Positions 35,574-44,069 of a stretch of 64,000 nt of DNA are shown here, in pieces. Position 1 is the stretch's first letter, and every line of letters begins with the position of its first letter. The position numbers and the translations under genes were made by a program. The DNA comes from CAVYGN01 sp963796325 (GTDB taxonomy: Bacteria; Spirochaetota; Brevinematia; Brevinematales; JAOACQ01): contig CAWCLF010000004.1 of NCBI GenBank assembly GCA_963796325.1, positions 92,592-156,591 of the forward strand, read 5' to 3'. The notes under the pieces were generated by a model that ran no database searches, was not told where the DNA came from, and was given only the letters and a program-made list of their open reading frames with translations.

Positions 35574-35930
35574 ATGAATTCAAGTGCAAAAGGCAGAAAA
35601 TTAAGGATTTCCCCGTTCAAGATGAGGAAAGTGATCAATAAAGTCAGAGGCAAAACAGTTAACGATGCTCTTTTTGTTTTAAAGACTCTCCCGAACAAGG
35701 GAGCCAGGATGGCATATAAAGTCATATTTTCAGCCGCTTCAAATTTTAAGAATAAATTTCCTGAACTTGGAAATACGGCGCTGAAAATAGACGCTATTTT
35801 TGCCGATCAGGCGCCGATCCTTCGAAGGATGATGCCCAGAGCGAGAGGAAGGGCCGATATTTTGAGGAAACAATCGTGCCACCTGAGTGTTGTTTTAAGC
35901 GAAATTGAACAAAATAAGGCGGAGAGGTAG
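35574..35930 (+). CDS. rplV: 50S ribosomal protein uL22
   Basis: uL22 lines the exit tunnel and is a macrolide-resistance site. 118 residues with the core helix NDALFVLKTLPNKGARMAYK and the tunnel hairpin PILRRMMPRARGRADILRK. Four bases separate it from rpsC. Confidence 0.96.
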   Translation: MNSSAKGRKLRISPFKMRKVINKVRGKTVNDALFVLKTLPNKGARMAYKVIFSAASNFKNKFPELGNTALKIDAIFADQAPILRRMMPRARGRADILRKQSCHLSVVLSEIEQNKAER

Positions 35931-35933
35931 ATA

Positions 35934-36572
35934 ATGGGTCAGAAAGTTAATCCGGTTTCTTACAGGATCGGGATAGTTAAAACCTGGGATTCTTTATGGT
36001 ATAGTGAAAAAGATTATGTCAATTATTTAATAGAAGATTTCAAAATCAGGCAATATATTATGAAGAATTATTCCAAGGCTTTCATATCCAAAATCGAAAT
36101 ATCCCGTTTCCCACAGCTGGTCAATATAACTATTAATTCTTCAAAACCCGGCATTATTATTGGTAAAAAAGGAGCTGAAATAGAGATCATTTCGAAGAAC
36201 CTTGAAAAAATTGTAAACGGTAAAAAAGTTTCTGTTTCGATACGCGAGATCAAGAGTCCCGAACTCGATGCCAGCGTAGCCGGGCAGGATGTTGCAAGGC
36301 AGATCGAAAGAAGGATTTCATATAAGAAGGCTATAAAACAGGCCATAAGGAACGCTATGAAATCAGGTGCAAAAGGAATAAAAATAAGAATTTCAGGGCG
36401 TTTGAACGGGGCTGAAATTGCGAGGACTGAAGAATTCAAGGAAGGACGGCTGCCTCTTTCGACGCTGAGCGCCGATATCGATTACAAGATTAGCGAAAGC
36501 TTTACTGAAATGGGTGTAATCGGTATCAAGGTATGGATATATAAAGAAGAGATGGAAGGAAGGAGAAAATAA
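35934..36572 (+). CDS. rpsC: 30S ribosomal protein uS3
   Basis: uS3 guards the mRNA entry tunnel. 212 residues, with the KH domain (SSKPGIIIGKKGAEIEIISK) and C-terminal SGRLNGAEIARTEEFKEGRL. Its TAA overlaps the rplP ATG by one base (TAATG), so termination-reinitiation coupling is likely. Confidence 0.97.
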   Translation: MGQKVNPVSYRIGIVKTWDSLWYSEKDYVNYLIEDFKIRQYIMKNYSKAFISKIEISRFPQLVNITINSSKPGIIIGKKGAEIEIISKNLEKIVNGKKVSVSIREIKSPELDASVAGQDVARQIERRISYKKAIKQAIRNAMKSGAKGIKIRISGRLNGAEIARTEEFKEGRLPLSTLSADIDYKISESFTEMGVIGIKVWIYKEEMEGRRK

Positions 36573-36985
36573 TGCTGTTCCCTAGCAGAACAAAATACCG
36601 GAAACAACAGAGAGGTAAAATAAAAGGCACCGCTAACAAGGGCGATCTGGTCGCATTCGGTGAATACGGGATAATATCCCTCGAACCGGCCTGGATTACG
36701 GACAGACAGATCGAAGCGGCACGTGTGGCAGTAAACAGGTATTTGAAAAGAGGCGTAAAGTTATGGGTCAAGATATTTCCCGATAAACCTATTACAAAGA
36801 AGGGCGAAGGCGTCAGAATGGGAAAAGGGAAGGGTATGCCGGAAGGCTGGGTGGCGGTCGTAAAGCCCGGCAGGGTCCTGCTCGAGATTTCCGGCGTAGA
36901 CGAAGTTTCTGCGAAAGAAGCTTTCAGGCTTGCTTCACATAAGCTTCCGATAAAGGTTAAATTTGTCAAGCGCATCGAATTTTAG
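36572..36985 (+). CDS. rplP: 50S ribosomal protein uL16
   Basis: uL16 contacts A-site tRNA elbow. 137 residues; begins MLFPSRTKYRKQQRGKIKG and keeps KGEGVRMGKGKGMPEGWVAV. Overlaps rpsC by one base. Confidence 0.96.
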   Translation: MLFPSRTKYRKQQRGKIKGTANKGDLVAFGEYGIISLEPAWITDRQIEAARVAVNRYLKRGVKLWVKIFPDKPITKKGEGVRMGKGKGMPEGWVAVVKPGRVLLEISGVDEVSAKEAFRLASHKLPIKVKFVKRIEF

Positions 36986-36994
36986 GAGTCTTTT

Positions 36995-37210
36995 ATGGTT
37001 AAAAAAAAGCTGAAAGAATTGAGAGACCTCTCCACGGAAGAACTCGTTAAAATGCGTTCGGAAATACTGGGAAATATAAGAAATATTATGTTCAGAATGA
37101 AAATAGAAAGACCGGCGAATTTAATGGGAAAAAAGAACCTTAAAACAAAGGTCGCAGTTATAAATACCCTTTTAAGGGAAAGGGAAATTCAAAAAGCCGG
37201 CAAGGAGTAG
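36995..37210 (+). CDS. rpmC: 50S ribosomal protein uL29
   Basis: A 71-residue two-helix protein near the tunnel exit, beside uL23. Recognised by LKELRDLSTEELVKMRSEIL and KTKVAVINTLLRERE, and by position between rplP and rpsQ. Confidence 0.93.
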   Translation: MVKKKLKELRDLSTEELVKMRSEILGNIRNIMFRMKIERPANLMGKKNLKTKVAVINTLLREREIQKAGKE

Positions 37211-37214
37211 GAAT

Positions 37215-37472
37215 ATGGCTCAGGATGTTAAAAAGAGAATAAAGACAGGGTTTGTGATCAGCGACAAAATGGATAAGACCAGGATCATTAAAGTCGAAGG
37301 TATGAAAAAGGACCCTGTTTATGAAAAGTATCTTAAATCTGAAAATAAATATTATGCGCATGACCCTGAAAATAAAAGTAAAATCGGGGACAAGGTGACG
37401 ATTCAGGAATCAAGGCCCATAAGCAGGATGAAGAGATGGGTAGTTTCCGAAATCCTTGAGAAGGCGAAATAA
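37215..37472 (+). CDS. rpsQ: 30S ribosomal protein uS17
   Basis: An 85-residue primary 16S-binding OB-fold protein: VISDKMDKTRIIKVEGM, DPENKSKIGDKVTIQESRPI and the terminal SRMKRWVVSEIL. Normal length and order. Confidence 0.95.
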   Translation: MAQDVKKRIKTGFVISDKMDKTRIIKVEGMKKDPVYEKYLKSENKYYAHDPENKSKIGDKVTIQESRPISRMKRWVVSEILEKAK

Positions 37473-37485
37473 CCGGAGGTTCAGA

Positions 37486-37854
37486 ATGATAATGCTCGGG
37501 ACTCGATTGGATGTGGCCGACAATACCGGGGCCAAAATTATAGAATGTTTTCATGTTGAAGGAAGCTCCAAGAGGAGATATGCTTACGTCGGCGATACAA
37601 TAGTTGCGGCCGTAAAAATGGCCCTGCCGAATTCCTCCGTTAAGAAAGGGGAGGTTGTAAGAGCGGTCGTCGTAAGGACGGCTAAGGAATTAAGAAGAAA
37701 AGACGGGTCTTACCTCAGATTCGATAGAAATTCTGCCGTTTTGATAGACAAGCAGAATGAGCCGCGCGGCACAAGAATATTCGGGCCTGTTGCCAGGGAA
37801 CTCAGGGAAAAGAATTTTATGAAGATAGTTTCCCTTGCGCCGGAAGTATTTTAG
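37486..37854 (+). CDS. rplN: 50S ribosomal protein uL14
   Basis: uL14 forms an intersubunit bridge and is the target of the silencing factor RsfS. 122 residues from the ATG at 37486, which has GGAGG upstream; an in-frame extension upstream lies inside rpsQ and is rejected. LDVADNTGAKIIECFHVEG and RGTRIFGPVARELR are diagnostic. Confidence 0.96.
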   Translation: MIMLGTRLDVADNTGAKIIECFHVEGSSKRRYAYVGDTIVAAVKMALPNSSVKKGEVVRAVVVRTAKELRRKDGSYLRFDRNSAVLIDKQNEPRGTRIFGPVARELREKNFMKIVSLAPEVF

Positions 37855-37863
37855 GAGACGGAT

Positions 37864-38175
37864 ATGGAAAAGATAAGGAAAGGGGACCAGGTTGTCGTCA
37901 TCGCCGGGCGCGACAAGGGAAAAAAGGGTGAAGTGATACAGGTTTCGAAAAAGGGCGTGATGGTTAAAGGCATTGCGCTTGTAAAAAAATCTGTGAAGAA
38001 AGACCCCAAAAAGCATCCTGCCGGAGGCTTTATCGAAATAGAGGCGCCGGTAAATTCTTCAAATGTTATGCTTTTTTGCCCGAAATGCAATAAGGCGACC
38101 AGGACGAGTTTCATCATTGAAAAAAAGGGGAAAAAGGCTCGTGTCTGCAAGAAATGTAAAAATATATTTGAATAG
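37864..38175 (+). CDS. rplX: 50S ribosomal protein uL24
   Basis: uL24 initiates 50S assembly. 103 residues with an N-terminal KOW motif (KGDQVVVIAGRDKGKKGEV) and a C-terminal zinc-ribbon pair CPKC/CKKC. The zinc pair is common but not universal in uL24. Confidence 0.95.
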   Translation: MEKIRKGDQVVVIAGRDKGKKGEVIQVSKKGVMVKGIALVKKSVKKDPKKHPAGGFIEIEAPVNSSNVMLFCPKCNKATRTSFIIEKKGKKARVCKKCKNIFE

Positions 38176-38189
38176 ACGAGAGGTTCGTA

Positions 38190-39134
38190 ATGGCTACGGA
38201 AAACGCTGAAAACAAGGATAAAGCCAAAAAGGCCGCAAAGCCGGCAAAAAAGACCGAAGAAACTGCTGCGGCAGAAGTAAAAAAGGAAAAAACGGCTTCT
38301 AAAAGCGGTACTAAAGCAAAATCGGGCACAGAAACCGCTAAGGCTAAAAAGAAGGAAGCTGTAACCGCGGCGGCAGAAGTAAAACCGGAACCCAAGCCGC
38401 ACAAGGCAAAGGATGAAGAAAAGAAGGAAGCAAAAGCTGTTTCTGTAGTTAAAGAAGATAAAGCGGAAGAGAAACCGGCTGAAAAACCTGCCGCAAAAGA
38501 GCAAAAACCTGCAGAAAAAAAGGCTGCGGCAGAGAAGCAGGAAAAGAAAACGGAACAGCCGCAGAAAAAAGAGGCCGGTCCGAAATATACGCCCCGTTTA
38601 AAGAAATTTTATGAAACAGATGTAATGAAGGCTTTGAACGATCTGTACAAGTATACGACTCCGATGGCTATACCCAAAGTCGTCAAAGTCATTCTTAATA
38701 TAGGTATGGGCGAGGCCACACAGGATAAATCCGTTGTAGACTCGGCGGTCGAGGAATTGACGACGATTGCCGCGCAGAAAGCCGTAAAGACCATTGCCAG
38801 GAAATCCATTTCCAATTTCCACCTGAGGGAAGGTATGCCGATAGGTGCAAGGGTTACCCTCAGAGGCAATAAGATGTATGATTTTATGGACAAGCTTATC
38901 TCGGTAGCTCTTCCCAGGGTCAGGGACTTCAAAGGGTTGAGTTCGTCAAGCTTCGACGGAAGAGGAAATTATACGATTGGTTTAAAGGAACAGCTGGTTT
39001 TCCCTGAAATCGATTACGACAAAATTACGAAAATAAGGGGTATGGACGTTACTATTGTGACAACTGCGCCCAATGACGATGAGAGCTATCAGCTGTTAAA
39101 GCATCTGGGCTTTCCGTTTAAAGAAAAAAGTTAA
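38190..39134 (+). CDS. rplE: 50S ribosomal protein uL5 with a long Lys/Ala/Glu-rich N-terminal tail
   Basis: uL5 holds the central protuberance with 5S rRNA. The core (about residues 132-314) is ordinary: YTPRLKKFYETDVMKALNDL, VVKVILNIGMGEA and the FPEIDYDKITKIRGMDV end. Before it lies a tail of about 131 residues made mainly of Lys (about 37), Ala (29) and Glu (23), resembling histone-H1-like or ribosome tails. The start is firm: GAGAGG sits seven bases before the ATG and only 14 bp separate it from rplX, so the tail is translated. Bacterial uL5 is normally about 180 residues. The tail probably is disordered and could bind rRNA, membranes or other proteins; function unknown. Confidence 0.95.
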   Translation: MATENAENKDKAKKAAKPAKKTEETAAAEVKKEKTASKSGTKAKSGTETAKAKKKEAVTAAAEVKPEPKPHKAKDEEKKEAKAVSVVKEDKAEEKPAEKPAAKEQKPAEKKAAAEKQEKKTEQPQKKEAGPKYTPRLKKFYETDVMKALNDLYKYTTPMAIPKVVKVILNIGMGEATQDKSVVDSAVEELTTIAAQKAVKTIARKSISNFHLREGMPIGARVTLRGNKMYDFMDKLISVALPRVRDFKGLSSSSFDGRGNYTIGLKEQLVFPEIDYDKITKIRGMDVTIVTTAPNDDESYQLLKHLGFPFKEKS

Positions 39135-39150
39135 TTTCCCGGAGGAATAC

Positions 39151-39336
39151 ATGGCTAAAAAATCGATAGTGGTAAAATGGCAGAAGCCGAAAAAATTCAA
39201 AGTCAGAGAATATAATAGATGCAAACTTTGCGGCAGGCCCCGGGCTTATATCCGCGATTTCGGTCTTTGCAGGCTCTGCTTCAGAAAATACGCCTCACAG
39301 GGGCTTGTCCCCGGCGTAATAAAGTCAAGCTGGTAG
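39151..39336 (+). CDS. rpsZ: 30S ribosomal protein uS14, zinc form
   Basis: A 61-residue uS14 of the short zinc-binding type: CKLC followed by CRLC with FRKYASQGLVPGVIKSSW at the end. The longer zinc-free paralogue is not in this window. GGAGGAA ribosome site. Confidence 0.96.
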   Translation: MAKKSIVVKWQKPKKFKVREYNRCKLCGRPRAYIRDFGLCRLCFRKYASQGLVPGVIKSSW

Positions 39337-39355
39337 TTATAAAGCGAGGTTTATT

Positions 39356-39739
39356 ATGGATGTTATTGCCAATTCATTGACGAAGATAAGGAACTCTCTT
39401 ACAAGGAGGGTTGAAAGGGTTGAAGTTGCCAAATCGGGGATCGTAGGTAATATATTGAATGTATTGAAAAAAGAAGGTTTTATTTCCGATTATAAGGATT
39501 CGACCGATTCTAAATTCAAATACATCGTTTTTCTGAAAACTTTTAACGGTAAACCGGTTTTAAATGGATTGAAAAGGATATCGAAGCTGTCCAGGAGAAT
39601 TTATGTTAATGCTGATAATATACCTAAAGTATTCAACAATCTTGGGGTAGCTATCCTTTCCACATCGAAAGGTGTGATCACTGATAAAGAGGCGCGCGCA
39701 TTGAAAATCGGCGGTGAAGTCATCTGTTATGTTTGGTAG
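39356..39739 (+). CDS. rpsH: 30S ribosomal protein uS8
   Basis: uS8 is a central 16S-binding protein and translational repressor of spc operons. 127 residues; DVIANSLTKIRNSLTRRVER and ILSTSKGVITDKEARALKIG with the C-terminal GGEVICYVW are typical. Confidence 0.96.
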   Translation: MDVIANSLTKIRNSLTRRVERVEVAKSGIVGNILNVLKKEGFISDYKDSTDSKFKYIVFLKTFNGKPVLNGLKRISKLSRRIYVNADNIPKVFNNLGVAILSTSKGVITDKEARALKIGGEVICYVW

Positions 39740-39748
39740 GAGTTTGAA

Positions 39749-40288
39749 ATGTCTAGATTAGCAAAAAAGCCGCTGCCCATTCCCGACGGTGTAAAGGCAA
39801 ACGCAGCAAACGGGAAAATTGTTATTGAAGGAAAGCTGGGGAAGCTCGAGCAGGAATTCAATACCGAATTTGTAGAAATAAAATCGGAAGGCAACGGGAT
39901 CCTTATAACCAGGAAGGGGCCTGTTAATGCGGCCAGGGCTTACCAGGGGCTGTATTTCCGTCTTGCCAGGAATATGATCATCGGTGTAACGGAAGGATTT
40001 TCAAAGACTCTTGCAATCCAGGGACTGGGCTACAAATGGGAAATCAAGGGAAAAGAACTTGTCATTATTGCAGGGTTTTCAAAACCGGTTGTCTATAAAA
40101 TTCCTGCGGGCATCAATTTGAAAATTGACAACCCTTCGCAGCTTCTGATAAGCGGCTGCGATAAACAGAAGGTTGGCCAGACTGCAGCTGAGTTAAGGCA
40201 TATACGTCCCCCTGAACCATATAAGGGAAAAGGTATAAGATATCTCAATGAAAGGGTCAAACTGAAAGAGGGTAAGGCAGCCAAGTAA
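39749..40288 (+). CDS. rplF: 50S ribosomal protein uL6
   Basis: uL6 lies near the sarcin-ricin loop. 179 residues, two related domains; SRLAKKPLPIPDGVKA at the start and IRPPEPYKGKGIRYLNERVK at the end. Normal. Confidence 0.96.
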   Translation: MSRLAKKPLPIPDGVKANAANGKIVIEGKLGKLEQEFNTEFVEIKSEGNGILITRKGPVNAARAYQGLYFRLARNMIIGVTEGFSKTLAIQGLGYKWEIKGKELVIIAGFSKPVVYKIPAGINLKIDNPSQLLISGCDKQKVGQTAAELRHIRPPEPYKGKGIRYLNERVKLKEGKAAK

Positions 40289-40310
40289 AATAGACCTTAA
40301 AGAGGATCGT

Positions 40311-40679
40311 ATGATAAATATTTTGAAAAAAAGGAAAAGAAGGGCTCTTAAAGCTAAAAGAAGGAGCAGGGGAAGCCTGACCGAGAGCAAAGACAGGCCG
40401 AGGCTTGTTGTTTACAGGTCGAGAAAATACCTTTATGCGCAGGTTATTGACGATTTAAACAGCAAGGTGATCATGTCGCTTTCATCGATATCCAAAGACC
40501 TTAAAGAAAATAAGCTCGGTAAAAATGTCGAAAGCGCGAAAGTGATTGGAAAAGAACTCGGAGCCAGGCTTAAAGAAAGAAAGATAAATTCGGTTTGTTT
40601 CGATAGGAACGGTTTTAAATATCATGGCAGGATCAAGGCTCTTGCCGAAGCATGCCGGGCAGAGGGCATTAAATTTTAA
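40311..40679 (+). CDS. rplR: 50S ribosomal protein uL18
   Basis: uL18 binds 5S rRNA with uL5. 122 residues: basic N-terminus (KKRKRRALKAKRRSRGSLTE), RPRLVVYRSRKYLYAQVIDD, and the FDRNGFKYHGRIKALAEACR end. Normal. Confidence 0.95.
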   Translation: MINILKKRKRRALKAKRRSRGSLTESKDRPRLVVYRSRKYLYAQVIDDLNSKVIMSLSSISKDLKENKLGKNVESAKVIGKELGARLKERKINSVCFDRNGFKYHGRIKALAEACRAEGIKF

Positions 40680-40694
40680 GATAATTGGAGAAAC

Positions 40695-41222
40695 ATGATG
40701 GTACCTAAGGAAAATTTCAAGAATGCCGCTCAGAGCGAATGGGGTGAAAAGGTCGTAAGCGTAAGAAGGGCCGCCAAAGTTACTACAGGCGGAAAGAGAT
40801 TCCGTTTCAATGCGGTTGTGATAGTAGGAAACGGAAAAGGCATGGTCGGCCTTGGTTACGGTAAAGCGAACGAATTGGCCGATTCGATAAAAAAAGCGAA
40901 AGATAAGGCAATTAAAGCAGCCCGGCCCATTAAAATGAAAAACACAACTATTCCCCATGAAGTCGAAGGCAAATTTAAAAGCGGCGTTATATTCTTAAAA
41001 CCGGCATCCAAAGGTACCGGCGTTATAGCAGGCGGCGCTGTACGGCCTGTTCTGGAACTGGCCGGGATCCAGGATGTCCTGACGAAATCGTTAAGATCGA
41101 CGAATCCTGTGAACCTTGTGAAAGCGACGCTGAACGCCCTTTATAATCTCATAGATGCAGGAGAAGTTGCACAGAGAAGGGGTAAGAGCATTAACGAAAT
41201 TTTCGGTGATACTAATAGATAG
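40695..41222 (+). CDS. rpsE: 30S ribosomal protein uS5
   Basis: uS5 helps decoding fidelity and mRNA helicase action; spectinomycin mutations map here. 175 residues with VRRAAKVTTGGKRFRFNAVV and VGLGYGKANELADSIKKAKD. Two consecutive ATG codons at the start; the second (40698) has the better spacing to GGAG. Normally rpmD follows, but here rplO does, after 18 bp. Confidence 0.96.
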   Translation: MMVPKENFKNAAQSEWGEKVVSVRRAAKVTTGGKRFRFNAVVIVGNGKGMVGLGYGKANELADSIKKAKDKAIKAARPIKMKNTTIPHEVEGKFKSGVIFLKPASKGTGVIAGGAVRPVLELAGIQDVLTKSLRSTNPVNLVKATLNALYNLIDAGEVAQRRGKSINEIFGDTNR

Positions 41223-41240
41223 TTCCTTCGTGGAGGATTT

Positions 41241-41702
41241 ATGTCAGTTATTGAAATAAAACGAGATAAAAGGGCCCTGAAAAACAGGAGAAGAAGAGGA
41301 AGAGGAATCGGCAGCGGCAGGGGCGGACAGAGCGGAAGAGGGGCCAAAGGCCAGAAGGCAAGATCGGGCGGTAACATTGCCGCTCATTTTGAAGGCGGCC
41401 AGATGCCTTTGTACAGGAGGATCCCTAAAAGAGGATTCAGGAACATGAACAGGAAAATATACAATATAGTGAACGTTTCATCGCTGGGTATATTCGCCGA
41501 AGGGTCCGAAGTAGGGATAGAAGAGCTGAAAGGTAAAGGATTGATCAAAAGCAACAATTTACCCGTCAAGCTGCTTGGGAACGGAGAATTAAAAGTAAAA
41601 AATCTGAAAATAACAGTTCATGCTTTTTCACAAAGCGGGCGTGAAAAGATTGAAAAATTGGGCGGGAAGGCCGTTTTGATAGAAAAAGTAAAGACCGAAT
41701 AA
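41241..41702 (+). CDS. rplO: 50S ribosomal protein uL15
   Basis: uL15 is a late-assembly 50S protein. 153 residues with the Gly/Arg-rich N-terminal loop (GRGIGSGRGGQSGRGAKGQK) and MPLYRRIPKRGFRNMN. Twelve bases precede secY. Confidence 0.95.
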   Translation: MSVIEIKRDKRALKNRRRRGRGIGSGRGGQSGRGAKGQKARSGGNIAAHFEGGQMPLYRRIPKRGFRNMNRKIYNIVNVSSLGIFAEGSEVGIEELKGKGLIKSNNLPVKLLGNGELKVKNLKITVHAFSQSGREKIEKLGGKAVLIEKVKTE

Positions 41703-41713
41703 GGATATAAGTT

Positions 41714-43036
41714 ATGCTTAAAGCATTCGCGAATCTCTTTAGAGTTCCTGAACTCAGGAAAAAGATACTTTTTACAATAGGGATTCTTGTTGTTTACAGA
41801 TTAGGAGTTCAGATAACCGTGCCGGGCGTCAACATCATAAAATTGCTTGAGTCTACCAGGGGCGGCGGCGGCGGCGGCGGAATCGCGGATTTTTTCAATT
41901 TATTTACAGGGGGCGCCAGGGAAAACGCCTCCATATTTTCACTCGGAGTTATGCCGTACATTACTTCAATGATTATAATGCAGCTCTTAAAAGCGGTCGT
42001 GCCTTCGGTTGACAGGATGCTCAAGGAAGGGCCGGAAGGGCGTAAAAAATTCCAGCAGTATGGAAGGTACGGAACAGTCCTTGTTACCCTGATCCAGGGG
42101 GTTATCTTTGCGGGAGGGCTGATCCAGCAGAATGTCAGGGGCGGATTCCTCATGATCGGCAATATGGCTTTTACGATCGTCTTTACTCTTTCCGTTACCG
42201 CAGGGACGCTGATATTGATGTGGATGGGTGAACAGCTGACTGAAAGGGGTATAGGGAACGGCGTTTCCCTTATAATCATGGCAGGCATCGTCGCCAGGCT
42301 TCCGTACGCTCTATTCCAGATGTTTACTGGCGTCAATGTAGGTTCTACGGATCCGATGAGCCTCCTGATCGTACTTGCATTATTTTTTGTCGTTATAGGT
42401 CTTGTAGTTTATGAAGAACAGGGTTTGAGGAAAATACCCATACAATATGCCAACAGGGCGGCAGCCGGCGGATCATACGGCGGCCAGGTATCTTTTCTGC
42501 CGTTCAAGGTAAATCCTACAGGCGTTATACCAATTATTTTCGCTTCCAGTTTGCTTATGATACCGGCATCTATGGAGCAATGGCTCGGTTCGAAGCTTAA
42601 AATATTTCAGATAATCGGTTCGCAGATGCATCCGGATAAATTATGGTATAATGTCGCGTATTTTCTTCTTATCCTGTTTTTTGCTTATTTTTATATGGAA
42701 ATTGAATTGAATCCGCATGATATAGCAGAGAATTTAAGGAAGCAGGGAGGTTTCATTCCGGGTGTAAGGCCCGGGCAGAAGACCGAGGAATTCATATCCT
42801 TTACTCTGAGAAGGATCACGCTTCCCGGCGCTCTTTTCCTGGGCACAATTGCTCTTATTCCCTCGATTGTCTCTCAAATATTCAATGTCCCTTCCACGCT
42901 GCGTTATCTTATGGGAGGAACATCGCTCTTGATCATGGTCGGAGTTTCGCTTGATACTCTCAAGCAGGTGGAGAGTCATTTGATGATGTATCATTTTGAC
43001 GGATTTATTACAAGAACCGCTTCTAAAAAAATATAA
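41714..43036 (+). CDS. secY: Protein translocase subunit SecY
   Basis: The ten-span channel of the Sec translocon, 440 residues. LRKKILFTIGILVVYRLGVQ opens TM1; a Gly-rich plug region (GGGGGGGIADFFNLFTGGA) follows, then SIFSLGVMPYITSMIIMQLL. GIGNGVSLIIMAGI and the cytoplasmic RNRAAAGG-like QYANRAAAGGSYGG loop are conserved. Partner SecE is encoded at 17387. Confidence 0.97.
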   Translation: MLKAFANLFRVPELRKKILFTIGILVVYRLGVQITVPGVNIIKLLESTRGGGGGGGIADFFNLFTGGARENASIFSLGVMPYITSMIIMQLLKAVVPSVDRMLKEGPEGRKKFQQYGRYGTVLVTLIQGVIFAGGLIQQNVRGGFLMIGNMAFTIVFTLSVTAGTLILMWMGEQLTERGIGNGVSLIIMAGIVARLPYALFQMFTGVNVGSTDPMSLLIVLALFFVVIGLVVYEEQGLRKIPIQYANRAAAGGSYGGQVSFLPFKVNPTGVIPIIFASSLLMIPASMEQWLGSKLKIFQIIGSQMHPDKLWYNVAYFLLILFFAYFYMEIELNPHDIAENLRKQGGFIPGVRPGQKTEEFISFTLRRITLPGALFLGTIALIPSIVSQIFNVPSTLRYLMGGTSLLIMVGVSLDTLKQVESHLMMYHFDGFITRTASKKI

Positions 43037-43048
43037 GGACAGGGACGA

Positions 43049-43699
43049 ATGGTAAATATTGCACTGTTAGCTCCTCCGGGAGCAGGAAAAGGCACTCAAT
43101 CCCTTAAGATAAGTTCCGAGTTGAAAATACCCCATATTTCTACCGGTGATATTTTCAGGGCTATTGTAAAAGGGACTTATAAAGGGTCGTTCCCTACAGA
43201 GGAAATTCTCGGATTTATGAATAAAGGCCTCCTGGTCCCGGATTCGATCGTAGTAGGGATACTGATCGATAGAATTAAACTACCGGACGCTCTTAACGGA
43301 TTTCTTCTTGACGGATTTCCGAGGACCATATCCCAGGCGGAAATATTCGACAATGAGGCCGGGGGTTTGACTTTATCCAGGGTTGTTCTTATAGATGTAA
43401 ACAAGGACGATCTTTACAAGAGGCTTACCGGAAGAAGGTTTTGTTCCAAATGCGGAAGGATTTATAATATATTTTTCAATCCTCCGGAGACTGAAAATAA
43501 ATGCGACGACGATGGAGCGGCACTTTCCGTCAGGAGCGACGATAATGCCGATACTGTCAGGCAGAGGATGGAAGTTTATGAAAAGGAAACCGCGCCTCTG
43601 ATTGATTATTACAGGAAGAAGAAAATTCTCTTTTCTGTTGACGGGAATGACACAGTTGATATAGTTTTTAATAAAATTATGGAGGTTATTCGCTCTTAA
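43049..43699 (+). CDS. adk: Adenylate kinase
   Basis: Adk interconverts AMP, ADP and ATP. 216 residues: P-loop PPGAGKGTQ, PHISTGDIFRA, and DGFPRT. It is the long form with a zinc lid: CSKCGRIY then CDDDG, i.e. three Cys plus Asp, the same ligand set known for some Bacillus enzymes. Its TAA overlaps the infA ATG by one base. The map gene that often lies between adk and infA is absent. Confidence 0.96.
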   Translation: MVNIALLAPPGAGKGTQSLKISSELKIPHISTGDIFRAIVKGTYKGSFPTEEILGFMNKGLLVPDSIVVGILIDRIKLPDALNGFLLDGFPRTISQAEIFDNEAGGLTLSRVVLIDVNKDDLYKRLTGRRFCSKCGRIYNIFFNPPETENKCDDDGAALSVRSDDNADTVRQRMEVYEKETAPLIDYYRKKKILFSVDGNDTVDIVFNKIMEVIRS

Positions 43700-43917
43700 T
43701 GGACAAGGAAGATGTTATACGGTTTGATGGGATAGTATTGGAACAGCTGCCCAATGCTATGTTCAGAGTTGAACTGGAGAGTAAGAAGCAGATACTTGCT
43801 CATATCTCGGGAAAAATGAGGATGAACTATATTAAAATCATACCCGGTGATAAAGTCACACTGGAAATGTCGCCGTATGATTTAACGAAAGGAAGAATTG
43901 TTTACAGATATAAATAG
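43699..43917 (+). CDS. infA: Translation initiation factor IF-1
   Basis: IF-1 blocks the A site during initiation. 72-residue OB fold: EDVIRFDGIVLEQLPNAMFR, LAHISGKMRMNYIKIIPGDK and VEMSPYDLTKGRIVYR-type end (here LEMSPYDLTKGRIVYRYK). Overlaps adk by one base. Confidence 0.96.
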   Translation: MDKEDVIRFDGIVLEQLPNAMFRVELESKKQILAHISGKMRMNYIKIIPGDKVTLEMSPYDLTKGRIVYRYK

Positions 43918-43926
43918 GAGAATAGC

Positions 43927-44055
43927 ATGAAGGTAAGATCATCGGTAAAAAAGATGTGCGAAAAATGCAGAATTATCAGAAGACATGGTCTTGTTATGGT
44001 AATCTGTGAAAACCCCAAGCATAAACAGAGACAAATGGGCGACAAAAGAAAATAA
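43927..44055 (+). CDS. rpmJ: 50S ribosomal protein bL36, zinc form
   Basis: A 42-residue protein starting MKVRSSVKKMCEKC and continuing RIIRRHGLVMVICENPKH, with the zinc ligands C11, C14, C27 and H32. It is slightly longer than the usual 37-38 residues owing to the C-terminal RQMGDKRK. GGAG ribosome site; classical place between infA and rpsM. Confidence 0.95.
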   Translation: MKVRSSVKKMCEKCRIIRRHGLVMVICENPKHKQRQMGDKRK

Positions 44056-44069
44056 ATCGGAGGCGTTAA

